NCBI GenBank assembly: GCA_964036665.1 | Contig: OZ038532.1 | Location: forward strand, 9,114,001 to 9,178,000 | DNA: 64,000 bases | Direction: 5' to 3' | DNA from: Gordius sp. MW1 | Taxonomy: Eukaryota; Nematomorpha; Gordioida; Gordea; Gordiidae | In this document: one piece after another, positions 59,490-64,000 of the stretch | Numbering within the stretch: position 1 is the first letter of the stretch | Layout of the letters: every line of letters starts with the position of its first letter | Notes under the pieces: generated by a model | What the model saw: only the letters and a program-made list of their open reading frames with translations | Told to the model about the DNA's origin: nothing | The model's database searches: none | Made by a program: the position numbers and the translations under genes

Positions 59490-59655
59490 TTCCTCCTTTA
59501 AAAAATTTGTTTATTAAGTATAAAACTCCAATCCCCTCATCTGCTCCTGTGGAGCGGGTTTTTAGTATAGCTAATGCTGTATTAACTGCGTTCCTGCTTA
59601 TCAGACGACAATTTTGAAAAACAATTATTATTAAAAATCAATAAGAAAATTTTTT
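59490..59655 (+). pseudogene. hAT transposase C-terminal relic
   Basis: The frame shows TPIPSSAPVERVFSIANAVL, the hAT dimerisation motif, then after a frame shift RSCLSDDNFEKQLLLKINKK. Upstream catalytic domains are missing. Confidence 0.8.
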
Positions 59656-59943
59656 TATAAATAAAAAATCTTTATATTCGCTGTATTAGATTATATTGAT
59701 TTATAATTTTATTGTCGAAATAAAACTATTATTTTTTATTATGGCTATTTATTGTATTAAAAAATATAAGACATTTATTGATATTAAATTAAATTTTAAA
59801 ATTTATCATAAGATTTTGAACGAACGTGAACACGTTCCTTTTTTTAAACGAACGTGAACGTGAACGCGTTCGATTTTTGTTAATGAACGTTGAACGCGAA
59901 CGCGTTTGATTTGTTTAAAAATGTTTACAGCACTAATTATATG

Positions 59944-60919
59944 TCTTTATCATATTGACAAGTATTATGTACTTTTTTTTATCTTTTGATATTCTTTGCA
60001 AAATTAGGAAGAGCCAAACAAAAATAGGTATTTTTATTATAATGACCATGCATTAGATTTTTGAGGGAAAAACTAATTAGCGACACAGGATGGTTGGTAA
60101 AAGTTATGCATTAATTAAATTTCATCGTCATAAATTATCGCGAACGAAATATTTAAACATTAACTATGCCTCTGGGAAATTTTCGTAATTCGAATCCTTA
60201 TCCCACTGGCCCTATCCGATGCCCCCTCCCCTTTCCTTCTTTAAAATGCATAGCGAATGAGTTACGTTTATATGGAGATGGAAGAGTTTTGTATGAACAG
60301 GACCCCCGATTTAGGCAAAAGTCAGAAGGACGTGAGTTTAAGGGCGGAGCCCCTGGCTAGATCCGAAGGATCTATTAATATTATTATTTTAGATTGCTAA
60401 ATGGAACTTATGTTTCTATACAAGTTACAATTAATAAAAGTTTTAAAAAACCTATTTATTCTCCCGCAACGCTCACTAAACCCTTACACCCGTATTTAAG
60501 TCCTGACGTTTATGAAATTTAAATTAAATCTGCTACAGAATGGCTACGATACAAAATAGTTTTGCAAAAGTACATTAATATGTACTTAATTTAATTATGT
60601 ATAATAATTTATATTTTAAAAACAAGCAAATAGTTAGGGACAAACGATTAATTAAATTTTTTGAATGTACAATTTAATTTTTGTAAAATTTAAGGTATTG
60701 TATCTTCTATAACCATGAAAGGAACTATAGTTTTCTTACATTTAATATTTATTCCAGCAAGCCAATGCACAAAAAGTAACAAATGAACTTTACAAAACGA
60801 CATACACAATATAAATTTTTTATGTATCATGATGTTAATGCAGCAACATAAACCCGAAATTTTTGCTATAGTTCTTTGGGGAAAAAATACATATATTTAA
60901 AGCACGAGGAACTTTTTAT
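59944..60919. other. AT-rich DNA
   Basis: A 64-codon frame at 60166-60360 overlaps text resembling 24780-24890 (GCATAGCRAATR... CCCTTCCC), so it is probably repeat. No gene. Confidence 0.4.
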
Positions 60920-61666
60920 TTAGCGGCGTAGCAATTTTATGATTTAAATTAAACAGAATATATTTTAAATATAACAACCGTAGCGCCCGTATCGAAGATA
61001 CATTGAAACAATTCGTTATTAATATATATCTACTGTTAACACATTTAAAGCATGTTTTAACCTGGGAATCCGAACCGGCCCAGGCCACGCTTCTCGTCTC
61101 GCCACTACGCTTCACGCCTCTTCGGACCCGTCCTGCAAGGTGCTTAGCCCCCCCCCATTTATCGTCTCGGCCGTTAACGCCAGCTCTCCTAGGCGGTCCC
61201 ATTTGATGTCATTTTCTGCCAACAGCCTTGCCTGTAATCTTCTTTCGCTTAATCCTATAATGAATTGGTCAACAACTCTGTTCTGCAATTCTTCGTTCCC
61301 AAAGTTGCAGCTGTTAGCTCCGGCATTGAGTCTATTTGCGTACGTGCCTATCGTCTCTCCCTGACCTTGTCGAACCTTTGAGAATTCATACCTCTTTGCC
61401 CTCGCGCAATTCCTCTGGAATAATTTTCTTAGCCGATTTTTAGCATCTTCATACCTAATTCCTGTCAAATCTTGAGGTCTATAGTCCTCTAACGTTAATT
61501 GGAATGCCTCCCCATCGCGGCTGGTTAATAGTAGAGCCGTTATTTGCTCGTCTGTCTCAGGCTTATTGCTCCTTAGGCATAGCTCAAATTGTGTTATAAA
61601 AGCGTCGATGTTCTCCGTTATTTTATACTTCTGAATCTCCGCGTAGGTTTCTACTTCACGTCGCCA
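60920..61666 (-). pseudogene. gag: Ty3/gypsy gag-protease relic
   Basis: On the minus strand the frame is open from the primer-binding-like TGGCGACG (61659-61666) through a retrotransposon Gag domain (TENIDAFITQFELCLRSN; RLRKLFQRNCARAKRYEF; GETIGTYANRLNAGANSC). It shifts at the C run near 61150 and reaches half a zinc knuckle (TCFKC, near 61050). Shortly after, in another frame, comes a protease active site FDTGAT (near 60990). The short gap shows an internal deletion between knuckle and protease. RT and integrase are absent. Confidence 0.72.
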
Positions 61667-62030
61667 CTGTTATGACTGGGAATATTATTTAATACACGTT
61701 ACGAAGGGATACAAAAAAAGAAAGTGTGTAAATCGTGTATATCAAACGAATATATAAGTTACAACCAATTAACGGTATTTTGATTGTCCACACATCGGTA
61801 AATAACGTATCCCCGGAGGCACTTCGCCCTCCAATTACCTCTCTACAGTTCCTATAATTTACAATCACACCGTTCAATGGACATTTAATGGAAAACTTGA
61901 CATTTCGTTTAAATGGAAATTGATGACACTTATTAGCATGTGTAATATTGAGTATGGGGCGGTATTTATTAACTATCACATCACAACAACCAGCGATCTT
62001 TTTAGCACAAGTATTCTGCATTTGTTATCT
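61667..62030 (-). other. Possible LTR/leader with a Cys-containing ORF
   Basis: By position this should be the 5' LTR side of the gag relic, ending GTCATAACAG before TGGCGACG, but no second LTR was found. The minus strand carries a 110-codon frame (61689-62021) with clustered cysteines near its start (NTCAKKIAGCCDV) and a hydrophobic C-terminus. I do not recognise it; it may be an unrelated exon or chance. Confidence 0.3.
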
Positions 62031-64000
62031 ATTGGATTTTGTAAAATTAATGAATGAAATTAAGATATTTATAGTTGGTAAATTTAAACACATTTGCTTT
62101 ACCATGTAGAGAATTAAGCAATATTTTTTTTCGAAATATTTACGTGTAATGTAAAATCTTAGACTTCAGACTTAAATATATTACATGTGTATGTTAACGT
62201 TAACAACACTAATATAGTTTACCCAATTTGAAAATAAATATTTTAGAAAAACGTTTTGGCAAAAATAAAAGAAGTGGTAATTTAATGAATCTCTTAAGTC
62301 TTAAATACTATTAAAAACTAAAGATTTTTAAATTACATATTTATGGATGCTTCTATTGCCTAAATCTAAACAAAGCAGGCCTATGATTATCTGCCAGATG
62401 TATACGCTAAATGTATTATTTAAAGGACGCAAGGAATTACACATTTACCAATATACCATTTGACCAAGAGATTGAAATTAAAGTTTGTATAGTTCCGAGC
62501 AATGGAAGAGGATTGTTTAATCATCTTTGTAATGCAAATCACCTTCTATTTCTATTAGATGGGCAACCCATTTAAACTTCATTTTTATTATTTCATTATT
62601 ATTAATGAATTTAACAAAATTCATTGAACGCACTTTTTTTATATCTGATATATTCACTAATAGTATATTAGATTTTATAATTTTTACATTATCGTTATAT
62701 TTTAAAAATGAAGACAAGCTGCAATAACATATATTTCAATGCAAGCTATAAACATTCCAGCGCAAAAAGGTATGTGATTCCCAGAAAGGGTCTGATAATG
62801 TTATTTCAGGCGCTTAGCCAATTTTTTCAAGGAGGGAGGATAGCTGGCAAATTTTTTTTTACATTTTATTTGTAATTAAAAACAAATTAAAACAACCAAA
62901 AAGTCGGGCTCGCTGCTGGGCCCATTCGGCTAAGGGGTCGGGCAGGCTACCGTTGTAAATTGAGATTTTCAAATAAGTCTGGACGGGCACCATAATGATA
63001 TTTTTTGTATAGTACTATTTTTTTGTCACCTTTCAATTTATAAAAAGAATTAGATAAAAAATGTTCGAAAATAAGACAAAATTAATTCAAATTTAAAATC
63101 GTCATTTTGGGCCCGGTTGTTTCAAATAGCATTAGTGAATTGGGCAATTAAAGGGTTTTGGCTGGCCTTGGGAGGCAATTTAATTATCAAACCTTGATGG
63201 GTTCGAGCAGAAAATGTAGACAAATTTGATAAATGTAAGAGTATTATTATTATATAGAATGAGGAATATTATTATAATAATCGTTTAATTATCTACGCTC
63301 TGGTTCACGTGAAATAAATGTTCAAACAAGTTTTTTTCATAGCAATTTTCACAATCATATTCGGAAATTTTACAATGCATTTTGTCAAAAATTAAATCAA
63401 AAAAATTAAATGTATATATATTATGTTTTTAGGTTTTTATAAGTGTCTTATAGTCTTTGATGTAACTAAACCATAATATTTTAACCCATTTAATTTAGTT
63501 ATTAATCAAAAAACTTTTCAACTTTTTGTCGAGGGAGGGGGATTTCCCGTCCCCCCCCCCCCCTTATTTACGCCACTGTGTTATTTACAATACTCTATCT
63601 CATAACTATGGTCAATTCAAAGCTTTGTTTTTGCCTTTATTAGTCCATATATGATTTCTAAATTTACATATACATGCATCTCAATCTAGAATGCTGCAAA
63701 AATGTCAATTATATAAATTTGTCAAGAAAATGTACTAAGTTGAAATATGCATTCGTATATTTTAATAACGTAAAAGCTTAATTAAAATCTCAATAGTTTT
63801 AAAGGTATTTACAACAACAAATAGTTAAGTTCAATTGGTAATTAAATATTATTGAAGTTCAAATTTTTACCTTTATGTCGTGGTTGCGCATTTTACTTTA
63901 AGAGATAAACCCAAGCATTTAATGTTTCTTACCTTTAATTTATTTATTTAATCGGAATATTTATTTATTCCAATTTAGGGAAAACTACATATCCATATAT
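62031..64000. other. AT-rich DNA with repeat fragments
   Basis: GC-rich patches at 62905-62950 (GTCGGGCTCGC) and 63108-63170 resemble subterminal zones of the hAT-type MITEs. At 63530-63580 a G run, a C run and TTTACGCCACTG match inversely the fragment at 9845-9900. No gene recognised. Confidence 0.4.

Larger units (their letters stand above)
58644..59935 (+). mobile_element. hAT element remnant with GAACGCGTTC palindromes
   Basis: 1,292 bp flanked by a perfect 8-bp duplication ATTATATG (58636-58643 and 59936-59943). The ends TAGTGTTGTAAA and TTTACAGCACTA are inverted with one mismatch. The palindrome GAACGCGTTC and close variants recur at both ends (58657-58755 and 59815-59915). It keeps only the 3' end of a transposase (59490-59655) and holds a nested fold-back at 58833-59016. 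Confidence 0.88.

Noticed and set aside
61003..61206. Plus-strand open frame over the gag relic
   Set aside because: The minus strand has the recognisable Gag and zinc-knuckle motifs.

Overview
The window is AT-rich, intron-containing eukaryotic DNA from an animal, most likely an invertebrate. The reasons are spliceosomal introns with GT/AG borders, animal-type host genes (PTRH2 and YOS1/IER3IP1), no bacterial operons, and a dense load of animal transposon classes: Ty3/gypsy including the CsRn1 type, RTE-like LINEs, hAT, Helitron and piggyBac. I cannot name the species. No rRNA gene, complete tRNA gene or CRISPR array was seen.

Host genes are few and small. At 8366-8958 (+) I build a five-exon gene of about 144 codons with introns of only 35-47 bp. 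It runs tail-to-tail into a three-exon YOS1/IER3IP1 gene (8987-9440, -), with 28 bp between the two stop codons. A two-exon peptidyl-tRNA hydrolase 2 gene (PTRH2) lies at 19222-19967 (-). A second, decayed PTRH2 copy that keeps the intron lies at 37745-40807 (-) and is split by a 2.1-kb non-autonomous LTR element.

Mobile DNA dominates. A complete Ty3/gypsy element with 5-bp target duplications fills 651-7718; it has no recognisable capsid and carries an unusual hydrophobic domain between zinc knuckle and protease. RTE-like LINE copies lie at 13390-14940 (-) and 33572-36591 (+). The second sits inside a hairpin-bearing satellite that also forms an array at 23500-24470. A Helitron with Rep sequence covers 26575-29822, with short Helitron relatives at 22399-22733 and 30586-32353. 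hAT-type elements with 8-bp duplications lie at 15403-17414, 30061-32905, 43281-50680, 50736-51304 and 58644-59935. Two CsRn1-type gypsy elements with 4-bp duplications lie at 43945-48584 (inside intron 1 of the hAT transposase) and 52331-56927. A piggyBac relic (25058-25506) and a gypsy gag/protease relic (60920-61666) complete the list.

Nesting gives relative ages: Helitron inside hAT (30-33 kb), gypsy inside hAT (43-51 kb), LTR element inside PTRH2 pseudogene (38-40 kb), LINE inside satellite (33-37 kb). Long G or C runs are common throughout, and many otherwise well-conserved reading frames carry single-base frameshifts, so some breaks may be sequence errors rather than decay.
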